A stretch of DNA of 64,000 bases from Kocuria carniphila (GTDB taxonomy: Bacteria; Actinomycetota; Actinomycetes; Actinomycetales; Micrococcaceae). Both the position numbers and the translations under genes were made by a program. The notes beneath the pieces were generated by a model. It was not told where the DNA came from, searched no databases, and saw only the letters and a list, made by a program, of their open reading frames with translations. The stretch is from NCBI RefSeq assembly GCF_004136555.1, contig NZ_NOIT01000014.1, forward strand, positions 46,028 through 110,027, in the 5' to 3' direction. Below, piece after piece: positions 8,252 to 16,125 of this stretch; position 1 is the stretch's first letter; each line of letters opens with the position of its first letter.

Positions 8252-9580
8252 CTAGTAATTGGTCAGCAAGCGGTGCAGGACACGCGAGCCGAACTCCAAT
8301 GATGCGACCGGCACGCGCTCGTCCACGCCGTGGAACATACCGGTGAAATCCAATTCGTCCGGCAGCTGCAACGGCACAAAGCCGTAGCCGGTGATACCGA
8401 GCTGCGACAGCGACTTGTTGTCCGTTCCGCCGCCGAGCATATAGGGCAGCACCACGGCGTCCGGATCCTCGGCCTTGAGCGAGTCCACCATGGCGTCCAC
8501 CACGTTGCCAGAGAACGGTACTTCCAGGCCGATGTCCTCGAACTCGGCCTCGAACGTGATGCCCTCGCCGGCCAGCTCTTTGAGCTTCTCCATGACGATA
8601 TCGCGCTGCTCGGGCAGGTAACGCACGTCGATGGTGCCCTGGGCCGAACCGGGAATCACGTTGGTCTTGTAACCGGCGTCCAACATGGTGGGGTTGGCGG
8701 TGGTCTGCAGCGTTGAGCCCACGAACCGCGCCACGTGGCCGAGTTCGTCAAGCAGCCGCTTGGGATTCTCCGGGTCGAATTCCACCCCGGTCAGTTCGGT
8801 CACCTCGTCCAGGAACGCCCGGGTGGTCTTGGTCAACTCGATCGGCCACGTGTACTCACCAATATTGGCCATGGCCCGTGACAGTCGGGTGACCGCGTTG
8901 TTCTCGTGCAGACCGGACCCGTGGCCGGCCTCGCCCTTGGCGATCAGGTTGAGCCACATCAGGCCCTTCTCAGCGGTCTGCAGCAGATAGGCACGCCGGC
9001 CTCCGATGTTGGCGGAATAGCCGCCCACTTCACTGAGCGCGTCGGTCACGCCGTCGAAGAGTTCCGGGTGGTTCTGCGTGACCCATTTGGAGCCGTAGCT
9101 CATGCCGGCTTCCTCATCCGCGAAGAATCCGAACACGATGTCGCGCTTGGGTCGGTCTCCGGTGCGGGCCATGTGGCGCATGACAGAGAGCATCATGGCG
9201 TCCATGTCCTTCATATCCACGGCACCGCGGCCCCAGATCATGCCGTCCTTGACCTCTCCCGCAAAGGGATCAACGGACCAGTCCTCTGCAAGCGCCGGTA
9301 CCACGTCCAGATGCCCGTGGACCAGAAGCGCATCCGCAGAGGGGTCGGTGCCCTCGATCCTGGTGAACACATTGGCGCGGCCGGGGGCGGATTCGAAGTA
9401 CTGCGGTTCCAGGCCGACGTCACTGATCAGTTCTGCCACGTACTCACCGGCGGCTCGCTCGCCCTTGGCGTTACCCCTGGAGTAATTGGTGGTGTCGAAT
9501 CGAATCAACTTCTGACAAATGTCGGCGGTCTCGAGTTCCGGTGCTGACTGTCCCGCAACTGTGGATTCCGGTGTCGACAT
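8252..9580 (-). CDS. M20/M25/M40 family metallo-hydrolase (dipeptidase / acylase-like)
   Basis: 442-residue zinc hydrolase, probably cytoplasmic, cleaving dipeptides or N-acyl amino acids. Metal-binding elements are visible in order: VHGHLD (His90 and Asp92), GRGAVDMKD (bridging Asp122), DEEAG (catalytic Glu and ligand at 156-157), and a late GGGTDNKS segment. The lid/dimerisation domain spans about 195-320. The ATG at 9578-9580 has AGGAGA 5 nt upstream. It heads a three-gene run with the Tat protein and the flavoprotein. The exact substrate cannot be told from sequence. Confidence 0.9.
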   Translation of the reverse strand: MSTPESTVAGQSAPELETADICQKLIRFDTTNYSRGNAKGERAAGEYVAELISDVGLEPQYFESAPGRANVFTRIEGTDPSADALLVHGHLDVVPALAEDWSVDPFAGEVKDGMIWGRGAVDMKDMDAMMLSVMRHMARTGDRPKRDIVFGFFADEEAGMSYGSKWVTQNHPELFDGVTDALSEVGGYSANIGGRRAYLLQTAEKGLMWLNLIAKGEAGHGSGLHENNAVTRLSRAMANIGEYTWPIELTKTTRAFLDEVTELTGVEFDPENPKRLLDELGHVARFVGSTLQTTANPTMLDAGYKTNVIPGSAQGTIDVRYLPEQRDIVMEKLKELAGEGITFEAEFEDIGLEVPFSGNVVDAMVDSLKAEDPDAVVLPYMLGGGTDNKSLSQLGITGYGFVPLQLPDELDFTGMFHGVDERVPVASLEFGSRVLHRLLTNY

Positions 9581-9821
9581 GAGGTCTCCTTCTCCTGGGT
9601 GTCCTCCGGGAGCTGGACCCCGGATGTCGTGCGCTTACCGTCAACGGTAGTCCCCGCATCAGCCCGTGACCCATAACCATGGCCAGGCTGTGCCGGGGCG
9701 GTTCATATCCTGGACACGATTTGACATGAGGAAGACTTATTTCGATTGCTTCCTACTTGGCAGTACTATCAAGCCACGGTTGTTTGAGATTCCCCCCAAA
9801 TCCCCCAAGGTCTCATGCCTC

Positions 9822-10127
9822 ATGAAATCCCTGCCCCCTGATTGCACCCCCAATTTCCCTCACGACGAGCTGCCCCAAGTCGATATTCGCGCCGTGGCGT
9901 TTCATCGCTGGCGCACGCTCAAATGGCTCGTCTCCTTCGTCGAGCCAAATTCTCCATGCGCCCGTGAAGGTCATGCCCGCACGTTCGACGCCGCGTTACA
10001 GTTGGCCAAAACGTGGTCCCTGGCCTACTGGGCCAAGCACTACGGGATCAGCGAACTCCTTAACGATGCCCCGCCGCTTCAGCTCAATCACGCGGACGTA
10101 GATAAAGATTCTTCAACAATTCAGTGA
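9822..10127 (+). CDS. Hypothetical protein, about 101 residues
   Basis: Unrecognised. The frame is open from 9666, but only from about 9820 does third-position GC become high as in real genes here, so I place the start at ATG 9822 (MKSLPPD); ATG 9726 is an alternative. The protein has a WRTLKWLVSFVEP helix and a WSLAYWAKHYGISELL helix, no motif I recognise and no membrane segment. The 5' flank (9700-9830) is distinctly AT-richer than the surroundings, which may reflect a promoter or recent acquisition. No good ribosome site is seen (AAGG at 11 nt), so the gene call is tentative. Confidence 0.45.
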   Translation: MKSLPPDCTPNFPHDELPQVDIRAVAFHRWRTLKWLVSFVEPNSPCAREGHARTFDAALQLAKTWSLAYWAKHYGISELLNDAPPLQLNHADVDKDSSTIQ

Positions 10128-10223
10128 CGACCTTGCGGCAGTGATCCCCGCTACCCGGTTCTCCGATACTCTGGTGTGACGAATGACAGGCCGCACCGGC
10201 CCTTGACCCATATGGAGGCCAAG

Positions 10224-10730
10224 ATGAGTGGAACCATCACCCTGATCGCACAAACGTCGGAGACCAGCAGCACTAACCCGGTGCCCAGTCGACAGGTGAC
10301 CGCCGAGGATATTCCGGCGCTGTCGGAACTATTCTTCCAGGCCTACGATGCATCGTCCGCCGCCACGTCCAAGGATGACGCTCAGAAAATCATCGAGGGC
10401 GTGTTCGACGGCGAGTTCGGCCCTTTCCTGCCCGATGCCTCCCCCGTGATCGAAGACGAGGACGGCAAGGTTATCGCTGCGGCCATCGTGTTGGAGCAGC
10501 GCAAGGGCGACGATTTACCCAAGGCCCCGTACCTGTTCGAGTTGTTCACGGCGTCGTCGCACCGCCGCCGCGGTTTGGCGGAACAGCTGGTCCGCGAGGC
10601 CATGACCAAGCTGTACAACCAGGGCTACGAAGAAGTCAGTCTGCGCATTGCAGAAGACAACTCCGCAGCCCTGGCGCTCTACCTCACGTTGGACTTCAAC
10701 CGTTGGGTTCCGTACAACGACGATGTCTGA
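10224..10730 (+). CDS. GNAT family N-acetyltransferase
   Basis: 168-residue acetyl-CoA-dependent transferase. The acetyl-CoA pyrophosphate-binding loop is seen as SSHRRRGLAEQLV (consensus R/QxxGxG/A), followed by the AEDNSAALALYLTLDF motif B that ends GNAT domains. The N-terminal 20 residues are a Ser/Thr-rich lead. The start at ATG 10224 is set by GGAGG at 10214-10218; the in-frame ATG at 10176 has none. It converges on the PPOX-family gene with a 9-bp gap and no terminator. The substrate is unknown. Confidence 0.85.
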   Translation: MSGTITLIAQTSETSSTNPVPSRQVTAEDIPALSELFFQAYDASSAATSKDDAQKIIEGVFDGEFGPFLPDASPVIEDEDGKVIAAAIVLEQRKGDDLPKAPYLFELFTASSHRRRGLAEQLVREAMTKLYNQGYEEVSLRIAEDNSAALALYLTLDFNRWVPYNDDV

Positions 10731-10739
10731 GCCGGCGGG

Positions 10740-11183
10740 TTAGAGCTGCAGCTCACGCTGCGCGGGAGGAACTTCTCGCGCATCAGTGTGGCTGGCCCAA
10801 CGAACGGTGACCTCGAGCAGACGCATGTTCTCGGGGTCACTGGTCTCTGCGGAGTCCGGGTGCTGGGCGGAGAGCACCTCTGCAGCGGCGGCAACCTGAG
10901 TCTCGTCGAGGACTGCTGCCTCGCCCTCGAGCTGCACTTCCTCGGCGCCGTCATTGACGATCACCAGCGACACGCGGGGATCAGAGGTGATGTTCGTGAA
11001 CTTGCGGGACAGCGCGTTCGTGCCGAAGATAATGCGGCCGGCGTCACTGGCGGCCACGTGAACGTATGCGGACTCGGGGTAACCGGTCCCGCTGTTACTC
11101 GCGATCACGGCAGCTCCCGCGCGGCGTACGAAGTCGACCAGCCAGCGGCTGTCTTCCGAGATGTTCTTGCCCAGTTCCACCAT
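10740..11183 (-). CDS. Pyridoxamine 5'-phosphate oxidase (PPOX)-like FMN/F420-binding protein
   Basis: 147-residue split-barrel protein. The AYVHVAASDAGRIIFGTNALSRKFTNITSDPRVSLVIV segment is the flavin-binding beta barrel core of the PPOX/general-stress family, and LEGEAAVLDE and VTVRWASHTD are the following strands. Members oxidise or reduce small molecules with FMN or F420, or only bind flavin. The start at 11181-11183 is fixed by AGGAGA 4 nt upstream rather than the upstream in-frame start at 11225. It lies 92 bp after the SRAP gene on the same strand. The specific substrate is not predictable. Confidence 0.8.
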   Translation of the reverse strand: MVELGKNISEDSRWLVDFVRRAGAAVIASNSGTGYPESAYVHVAASDAGRIIFGTNALSRKFTNITSDPRVSLVIVNDGAEEVQLEGEAAVLDETQVAAAAEVLSAQHPDSAETSDPENMRLLEVTVRWASHTDAREVPPAQRELQL

Positions 11184-11275
11184 GACGTCTCCTACCGGAT
11201 TGTGCCTGTACCTGACACTGTCCACTGTAGGCTTCGGGCGCGTTGGGACCCGGGGTGGCGCTCCAGCGAGAGCCT

Positions 11276-12088
11276 TTAGAGCAGAGTGTTAAGCGGTTCC
11301 ACCAAATGGGGGCCTTGCACGGCCACCGAACCGACGTCCTTGGTGACCGGATGCATCCGCCATTGGGCGGCCACGTCGTAGGCCTCCGAGATCGCCCGAG
11401 CCACCAGGTCACGGGTGCGGTCCTTGTCCAGGGAAATCCACTCCGGAACCAAGTCACTGGTCATGCCCATGGGCAGTCGATTGTGGAGGTTTCCCAGGGC
11501 AGCCAAGTGCTCATTGCCGGAGTCCGCGTCCGGTGCCTCGCATGTCAGGATCGAGCACGACAGCAACCACTGGCTTTCGCCCTCTTTGCCGGAGCGAGTC
11601 TGGCCCTCGCGGGCACCCTCCAGCTGACCCTCCGGAACCTTCCACCACTCGTAGATGCCCGCGAACCAGATCATCCGGCCCTCGGGCGGGTGCACGAAGT
11701 ACGGCTGCTTCTTCCCTTTGCCTTTGCTGCCATCGGCCGGAGCCAGCCACTCGTAGTAACCGTCCGCCGGAATCGCGCAGCGCCGGGATTTGATGGCCGA
11801 CCGAAACGAGGGCTTTTCAAGAACGGTTTCCGACCGCGCGTTGAACATCTTGGACCCCACGGTGATGTCCTTGGCCCATGAGGGCACGAGACCCCAGCGT
11901 GCCGCGTGCAGCTCACGGTGCAGCGTGCCCTGGTCATCCAAACGTTCCAGCAGGATGGGCACAGTCTGGGTGGGCGCGGTGTTCCAGTTGGCGCGCAGGT
12001 CGTCCCCGTCGAGGGTTTCGTCCACCTCCGCATCGAATTCCAACGCGAGTTGTCCCGGGGTCTTGGCTATGACGTAACGGCCGCACAT
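11276..12088 (-). CDS. SOS response-associated peptidase (SRAP/YedK/HMCES family)
   Basis: 270-residue protein that, by family knowledge, crosslinks to abasic sites in single-stranded DNA through its N-terminal Cys2 and protects them. Visible features are MCGRY with catalytic Cys2, NTAPTQTVPIL, RWGLVPSWAKD, NARSETVLEKPSFR and RRCAIPADGYYEW (Glu of the active site), and a later His-containing MHPVTKDV. The start is unambiguous because Cys2 must be exposed after Met removal. The gene lies 9 bp after the lipoate-ligase-like gene and is probably cotranscribed. No LexA box was identified. Confidence 0.93.
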   Translation of the reverse strand: MCGRYVIAKTPGQLALEFDAEVDETLDGDDLRANWNTAPTQTVPILLERLDDQGTLHRELHAARWGLVPSWAKDITVGSKMFNARSETVLEKPSFRSAIKSRRCAIPADGYYEWLAPADGSKGKGKKQPYFVHPPEGRMIWFAGIYEWWKVPEGQLEGAREGQTRSGKEGESQWLLSCSILTCEAPDADSGNEHLAALGNLHNRLPMGMTSDLVPEWISLDKDRTRDLVARAISEAYDVAAQWRMHPVTKDVGSVAVQGPHLVEPLNTLL

Positions 12089-12097
12089 GGGGTGCCC

Positions 12098-12817
12098 CTA
12101 ACTGTTCTGGATGGATCCGTAGCCCATGTACTGGGAGTACATGGCGTACACCTGCATCAGTGCCTCTTCGACCTGGGACACCGTGGTTCCCGGGCGCACG
12201 TCATCTACAGCACCAGCGGTTCCGGGGTCCCAATCCACACCGAGCGCCGAGTAGACATCGGTCAGGACCGAGCGGATCGGGTCGGAGTGTTCCACCACGA
12301 TCACGCTGGAGAAGTACCAGGCGCCCGCCACTACCCGTTGGGCGGTTCCCGCCAGTTTGACCGGTCGCTTGGGATCCTGGGCGGTGCGCGGTGCGTGCAC
12401 GCTGTAGTCCCCCGCGCAGTATTCGCCGGGGATCTCCCCCACGTCCGCAGGAATGTCCAAGTGTTCGAGGGCGGCCACGATCATGTCGCCGAACAGGCGG
12501 TATCGGTCCTGGATGCCCGTCTTGGGGTCAGAATCGGATTCGACGTGATCCACGATCAGGCACCCGCCGTGATAGGCGGCCGCGCGCCCTCCGACCCGGC
12601 GCACCAACGGTGTGAATCCGGCGTCGACCGCGGCCTTTCGCGCGCGTGAAAAGCCCGGGTTGAGCTCGTCGCGGCGACCGAAGGCGACCGTGGGGCGGGG
12701 TTGGTAGAGCCGCAGGACGGGTCCGGTGTTCGACGACCGAGCGGCGTCGAGAATCGACAAGGAACGGCGATAGTCCTGCTCGGCACCAAGGGACTCGCGC
12801 TGACGTATAAGTTTCAT
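12098..12817 (-). CDS. Lipoate-protein ligase / biotin ligase family protein
   Basis: 239-residue member of the BPL/LplA fold. RLYQPRPTVAFGRRDEL and VRRVGGRAAAYHGGCLIVDHV correspond to the RRxxGGGxVxH-like lipoyl-AMP binding region, here changed to VGGRAAAYH; the conserved Lys is seen in VKLAGTAQRVVAGAW. It may attach lipoate or octanoate to carrier domains such as that of SucB further downstream, but members of this actinobacterial branch are poorly characterised. The ATG at 12815-12817 was chosen over an upstream extension to 12907. It precedes the SRAP gene by 9 bp. Confidence 0.82.
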   Translation of the reverse strand: MKLIRQRESLGAEQDYRRSLSILDAARSSNTGPVLRLYQPRPTVAFGRRDELNPGFSRARKAAVDAGFTPLVRRVGGRAAAYHGGCLIVDHVESDSDPKTGIQDRYRLFGDMIVAALEHLDIPADVGEIPGEYCAGDYSVHAPRTAQDPKRPVKLAGTAQRVVAGAWYFSSVIVVEHSDPIRSVLTDVYSALGVDWDPGTAGAVDDVRPGTTVSQVEEALMQVYAMYSQYMGYGSIQNS

Positions 12818-12878
12818 GCTGCGCCCTACTTTAGTTCCTCGGCCGGGCGCTTTCGGGCGACGACGCCGCCCGGTCACC

Positions 12879-13340
12879 TCACGCGGCCAGGGCCACCGTG
12901 GATCCACTGCGCCACTGCGGCGCGACCAGGTGTTCGCGGGGCCGGATCCCGTCGCGAATGGAGCGAATGGCGATTCCCGGCTTCAACGGCCCGTAGGCCT
13001 GAGCGGCCGCGGTTGCAGCCGCGAGTAACCCGTAGTCATCCAGCAGGTTGCGAGAGTCCTTCATGCCCAGGATCTTCTCTCCAGGCTCGGAACTCTGAGT
13101 GACCGGCACGAAGCGATGAACCCGGTGCTGCACGCGAGCCAGCCGCTTCTTCTCGCGGCGAGACAGCGAGTTGGTGTCCGGATGGGCGCGATGCCAGGCC
13201 TGCGCTCCGCGCAGAACACGGGTCAGCAGCGATACGTGGAACTCAGCGACGGTGCCGCCACCGTGCATCAGGGAACCCAGTGCGGACAGTTCATGGGACG
13301 TGAGAGCGGAACGGGTCCGCGGGGAAGTGAACGTCGACAT
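12879..13340 (-). CDS. Hypothetical protein, 153 residues
   Basis: Unrecognised, basic, mostly helical protein. The N-terminus is MSTFTSPRTRSALTSHEL, followed by a hydrophilic RREKKRLARVQHRVHRFVP segment and a C-terminal Ala-rich helix (LLAAATAAAQAYGPL) with IRPREHLVAP. No signal peptide or membrane segment. The ATG is preceded by GAGAGGATGAC, a good ribosome site, and codon use matches its neighbours. It lies 61 bp before the lipoate-ligase-like gene on the same strand and may be in its operon. No function is proposed. Confidence 0.65.
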   Translation of the reverse strand: MSTFTSPRTRSALTSHELSALGSLMHGGGTVAEFHVSLLTRVLRGAQAWHRAHPDTNSLSRREKKRLARVQHRVHRFVPVTQSSEPGEKILGMKDSRNLLDDYGLLAAATAAAQAYGPLKPGIAIRSIRDGIRPREHLVAPQWRSGSTVALAA

Positions 13341-13458
13341 GTCATCCTCTCGACATCGGATGGATCCAAGCTCGCAGGGTGCGTGCCAGGTGTGGATCGA
13401 TCATGCCGGGTGATGACTGATATTTCGTTGAGAGGACCTGGTGCTTAGCTGAAAGCAG

Positions 13459-13671
13459 TTATTCCTGAATCATGACGCTCTGTCCATGGGCGGCAAGGAA
13501 GGTCACCGGAATAGATGTGACGTTCTGGACCAGAGGTTCGAGGGCCTCGACGTGCCGCCTAAATCGTTCTGTCCTCCCCCAACTATTCTTGGCCTCTTCG
13601 GATAGGAAACGAGTAATAACAATGAGACTGGCACCATCTTGTGATTGATAGACCTCATTACTCAGCCACCC
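13459..13671 (-). pseudogene. Antibiotic-biosynthesis-monooxygenase (ABM)-like gene, 5' part lost at IS junction
   Basis: The minus frame from the IS edge at 13671 to the stop at 13459 encodes about 70 residues with an ABM-domain look: NEVYQSQDGASLIVITRF, then RTERFRRHVEALEPLVQ. This is the half of a dimeric ferredoxin-like heme/quinol monooxygenase fold that carries the conserved strand and helix. No start codon or upstream half precedes it: the frame runs straight into the IS3 element, and the other side of the IS carries unrelated transposase sequence. The missing half was therefore deleted, not merely displaced. Confidence 0.6.
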
Positions 13672-13740
13672 GGGACTGCCGCACGGATAGGTGACATCTG
13701 ATCTGGCTTGCCCGTTGGGCGGCCTGGAAGGATGTGCATC

Positions 13741-14049
13741 ATGCCCGCTCCCTACCCCCAGGAGTTCCGCGAAGACGTCGTGCGAGTGGCCCGGTCCCGT
13801 GAGGACGGCATCACCATCGCGCAGATCGCGAAGGACTTCGGCGTCCACGAGATGACGCTGCACAAATGGATCCGCCAAGCCGATATCGACGACGGCAACC
13901 GGCCCGGCAGGACACGGGAGGAGTCGACCGAGCTGCGCGAGGCCCGCAAGCAGATCCGGCTGCTCCAGCAGGAGAACGAGGTCCTCCGCCGCGCCACCGC
14001 CTACCTCTCCCAGGCGAACCTGCCGGGAAAAGGTTCTACCCGCTCGTGA
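13741..14049 (+). CDS. IS3-family transposase OrfA
   Basis: 102-residue DNA-binding part of the IS3 transposase. A helix-turn-helix (TIAQIAKDFGVHEMTLHKWI, about 24-43) recognises the IS ends, and a leucine-zipper helix (LREARKQIRLLQQENEVLRRA) mediates oligomerisation. The ATG at 13741 follows a GGAAGG-type ribosome site in the IS leader. The 3' end contains the slippery heptamer at 14025-14031; without frameshifting translation ends at 14049. Confidence 0.93.
   Translation: MPAPYPQEFREDVVRVARSREDGITIAQIAKDFGVHEMTLHKWIRQADIDDGNRPGRTREESTELREARKQIRLLQQENEVLRRATAYLSQANLPGKGSTRS
14025..14031 (+). promoter_or_regulatory. Programmed -1 ribosomal frameshift heptamer
   Basis: G GGA AAA in the orfA frame is a canonical X XXY YYZ slippery heptamer. 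Slippage joins orfA to the orfB frame (codons AAA AGG TTC) and would make the OrfAB transposase. Confidence 0.8.
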
Positions 14050-14888
14050 GTGAGCTCGCCGCTGACGGCATCCCCGTCGCGGTGTCCCTGCGGGTCCTGA
14101 AGCTCTCCCGCCAGCCCTACTACCGCTGGCGCCACCAGCAGGTCACCCAAGCTGAGCTGACTGAGGCCTACCGCGCCAACGCGTTACTGGACGCCCACGT
14201 CGACGACCCCGAGTATGGCTACCGGTTCCTGGCCGGCGAAGTGATGTGCGAGCGCACGGCATGGAGCATCTGCCGGGACAACCAGTGGTGGTCCGTGTTC
14301 GGGAAGAATCGCGGCAAGAACGGAAAGCGTCCCGGGCCGCCGGTCCACGACGATCTCGTGAAGCGGGACTTCTCCGCCGATGACGTCAACGAACTGTGGC
14401 TGACCGACATCACAGAGCACTGGACCGACGAGGGAAAGCTCTACCTCTGCGCCATCAAGGACGTGTTCTCAGCCCGGATCGTCGGCTACTCGATCAGCGA
14501 CCGTATGAAGGCGCGACTGGCGGTGAACGCCCTGGACAACGCCGCTTCCCGCCGCGGTGACGTCGCTGGCTGCATCGTGCATTCGGACCGAGGATCCCAG
14601 TTCCGGTCACGCAAATTCGTGCAGACGTTGAACCGTCATCACCTCATCGGATCGATGGGGAAAGTCGGTGCCGCTGGGGACAACGCCGCGATGGAGTCCT
14701 TCTTCGCCCTGCTGCAAAAGAACGTCCTGGACCGGAAGCGGTGGCGGACCCGCGACGAGCTCCGGATCGCGATCGTTACCTGGCTCGAACGCAAGTATCA
14801 CCGCCGCCGTCGACAGGCCCGTCTGGGTCGATTGACCCCCATCGAATACGAGACCATCATGAACCCCGCCGTGAGCCTCGCGGCCTGA
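14028..14888 (+). CDS. IS3-family transposase OrfB (catalytic, made as OrfAB fusion)
   Basis: The -1 frame after the slippery site encodes about 286 residues with an rve-type DDE integrase core: WLTDITEHWTDEGKLYLCAIKD (first Asp), CIVHSDRGSQF (second Asp) and DNAAMESFFALLQKN (Glu), plus an upstream HTH_21-like region ending in YGYRFLAGE. All three catalytic acids are intact and there is no internal stop, so the element appears transposition-competent. The frame is open upstream to 13866 inside orfA, but that part has no protein-like sequence. A GTG at 14046 could start free OrfB. Confidence 0.92.
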   Translation, partial: KRFYPLVSELAADGIPVAVSLRVLKLSRQPYYRWRHQQVTQAELTEAYRANALLDAHVDDPEYGYRFLAGEVMCERTAWSICRDNQWWSVFGKNRGKNGKRPGPPVHDDLVKRDFSADDVNELWLTDITEHWTDEGKLYLCAIKDVFSARIVGYSISDRMKARLAVNALDNAASRRGDVAGCIVHSDRGSQFRSRKFVQTLNRHHLIGSMGKVGAAGDNAAMESFFALLQKNVLDRKRWRTRDELRIAIVTWLERKYHRRRRQARLGRLTPIEYETIMNPAVSLAA

Positions 14889-14922
14889 CACCCCAACTGT
14901 CACCTATTCGTGCGGCAGTCCC

Positions 14923-15302
14923 TTTTCGCCACTGGGGTCGATGAACCTTCGCCTGCCCAGTCCGAGCCTGGTCAGGTGGCGGGTGAAGGTGCGGCGGTTG
15001 ATCGTGAACCCGAGGTCGGCGAGCTCATCGGTGATGCGTTGAGCGGACCACTTGTGCTCGCGTCGCCAGGTCTCGATCTGCTCGATGGCCCAGGCTGGTG
15101 TGGCGTTCGGGCTCCGGTGGGGGCTCGATGAGCGGTCGCGCAGCCCAGCGTCGCCGTGACGCCGCCACCGGTTGACCCACTTCGATGCGCACGCACGCGA
15201 GATGCCCATCTCGGCGGCCACGTGGGCGATGGGGCGTGTCGTGCATCGCTCGACCAGCCGGCGGCGTCCCTCAATGCTGAGCGGGGCGTTGGCGTGGCTC
15301 AT
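14923..15302 (-). pseudogene. IS481-type transposase, N-terminal fragment only
   Basis: From ATG 15300-15302 about 125 residues read as the start of an IS481-family transposase: MSHANAPLSIEGRRRLVERC, a helix-turn-helix (IAHVAAEMGISRACASKWVNRW) and WSAQRITDELADLGFTINRRTFTRHLTRLGLGRRRFIDPSGE. The catalytic DDE half that should follow is missing because the frame hits the IS3 right end at 14922. The ATG overlaps the TGA of the upstream MarR gene (ATGA), so the usual IS leader and terminal repeat are not separate from marR coding sequence. Confidence 0.85.
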
Positions 15303-15736
15303 GCGTCCATCGCGTAGGAGCGCTCGATCAGGTCGGTCATCGCCTGTTGGAAGTCGCGGCGCTTCTGGTCGCTCCAGCCGATGGTCAGCGCAGCGAACAC
15401 TTCCTCCTGCCAACGATGCGCCTGGTCCAGCATCGACTGGCCCGCAGAGGTGAGTGATGCTACCCGTCGTCGGCCATCGGTCGCGGACGCTGCCATGACG
15501 AGATACCCGGCTACCGTGGCGCTCTTGATCAACCGTGACGCGCCGCTCTGGTCGATCCCGACCTCCTGCGCGACCGCGTTCACCGTTGCCGGGGCGGCGC
15601 GCAGACTCAGGGCATGGACAGCCTCGCAAACGAGCACGAGTCGCCCCTGCTCACCGCCCGCGTCCGCTGCAACAGACCGACGTGACCAGTGCCTGACGAA
15701 GTGGAACAGGACCTGTCCCGGGCCGAGGTCTGTCAC
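15299..15736 (-). CDS. MarR-family winged-helix transcriptional regulator
   Basis: 145-residue dimeric repressor-type protein. The winged helix is visible at about 45-110: ATVNAVAQEVGIDQSGASRLIKSATVAGYLVMAASATDGRRRVASLTSAG, flanked by dimerisation helices at both ends. It starts with GTG at 15734-15736, overlapping the stop of the NTF2-like gene (GTGA), so translation is probably coupled. The family usually senses phenolics, drugs or oxidants and controls its own operon; a palindrome at the operon start (16126-16138) is a candidate operator. The 3' end abuts the IS481 fragment but the final helix looks complete. Confidence 0.85.
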   Translation of the reverse strand: MTDLGPGQVLFHFVRHWSRRSVAADAGGEQGRLVLVCEAVHALSLRAAPATVNAVAQEVGIDQSGASRLIKSATVAGYLVMAASATDGRRRVASLTSAGQSMLDQAHRWQEEVFAALTIGWSDQKRRDFQQAMTDLIERSYAMDA

Positions 15737-16113
15737 TCGGTTGCCGCCATCTCACGGCAGATGTAGGCCAGCTCGAGAGCGGACTTGAGGTCCGGCAGTC
15801 TGAGAGCAGCCGTGACCTTCCCTGCGGCAGCGCGGAAGACCGTCGCTACTCGCGTGGATTCCGCGTTCTCGGGCCAGGTCGCGTCCTCCTCGACAACCAT
15901 CAGTCGCTCGCTGACTGGGTGCCAGGACCGCGGGACCAGCTTGATGCCCGAGCGCTCCACCCACTCGGCAAACTGCACAGGCGTGATCGGACCCGCGCCC
16001 TTCGGGCCGAGCACGACGACCGGATCACCGACCGCCCGCGCAGATCGCTGCAGGTCGCCGGCATTGACGCTCGCGTGCCACTTGTTGATCGCTTCTTCAA
16101 GGTTGGGTTCCAT
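15733..16113 (-). CDS. SnoaL/NTF2-like small protein
   Basis: 126-residue protein with the cone-shaped NTF2-like pattern: an N-terminal helix (LEEAINKWHASVNAGDLQRSARAV), strands with GDPVVVLGPKGAG, a helix (TPVQFAEWVERSGI) and three C-terminal strands (ERLMVVEEDATWP, TRVATVFRAAAGKVTAAL). Members are isomerases, hydratases or ligand-binding proteins, and no catalytic residue can be assigned. It is cotranscribed with, and overlaps, the MarR gene. In this setting it may bind or transform the ligand that MarR senses (inference). No clear ribosome site precedes the ATG. Confidence 0.7.
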   Translation of the reverse strand: MEPNLEEAINKWHASVNAGDLQRSARAVGDPVVVLGPKGAGPITPVQFAEWVERSGIKLVPRSWHPVSERLMVVEEDATWPENAESTRVATVFRAAAGKVTAALRLPDLKSALELAYICREMAATE

Positions 16114-16125
16114 GAGCAGCAGTAT

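Larger units (their letters stand above)
13672..14922 (+). mobile_element. IS3-family insertion sequence, 1251 bp, complete
   Basis: Terminal inverted repeats of 25 bp match at 24 positions: left 13672-13696 (begins GGGACTGCCGCAC) and right 14898-14922 (ends GTGCGGCAGTCCC). Between them are overlapping orfA and orfB with a -1 frameshift site, the IS3-family plan. The bases just outside (ends in CCC on the left, TTTT on the right) show no 3-4 bp target duplication. The left flank is a beheaded ABM gene and the right flank a truncated IS481-type transposase, so the element sits at a deletion or recombination junction. Confidence 0.93.
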
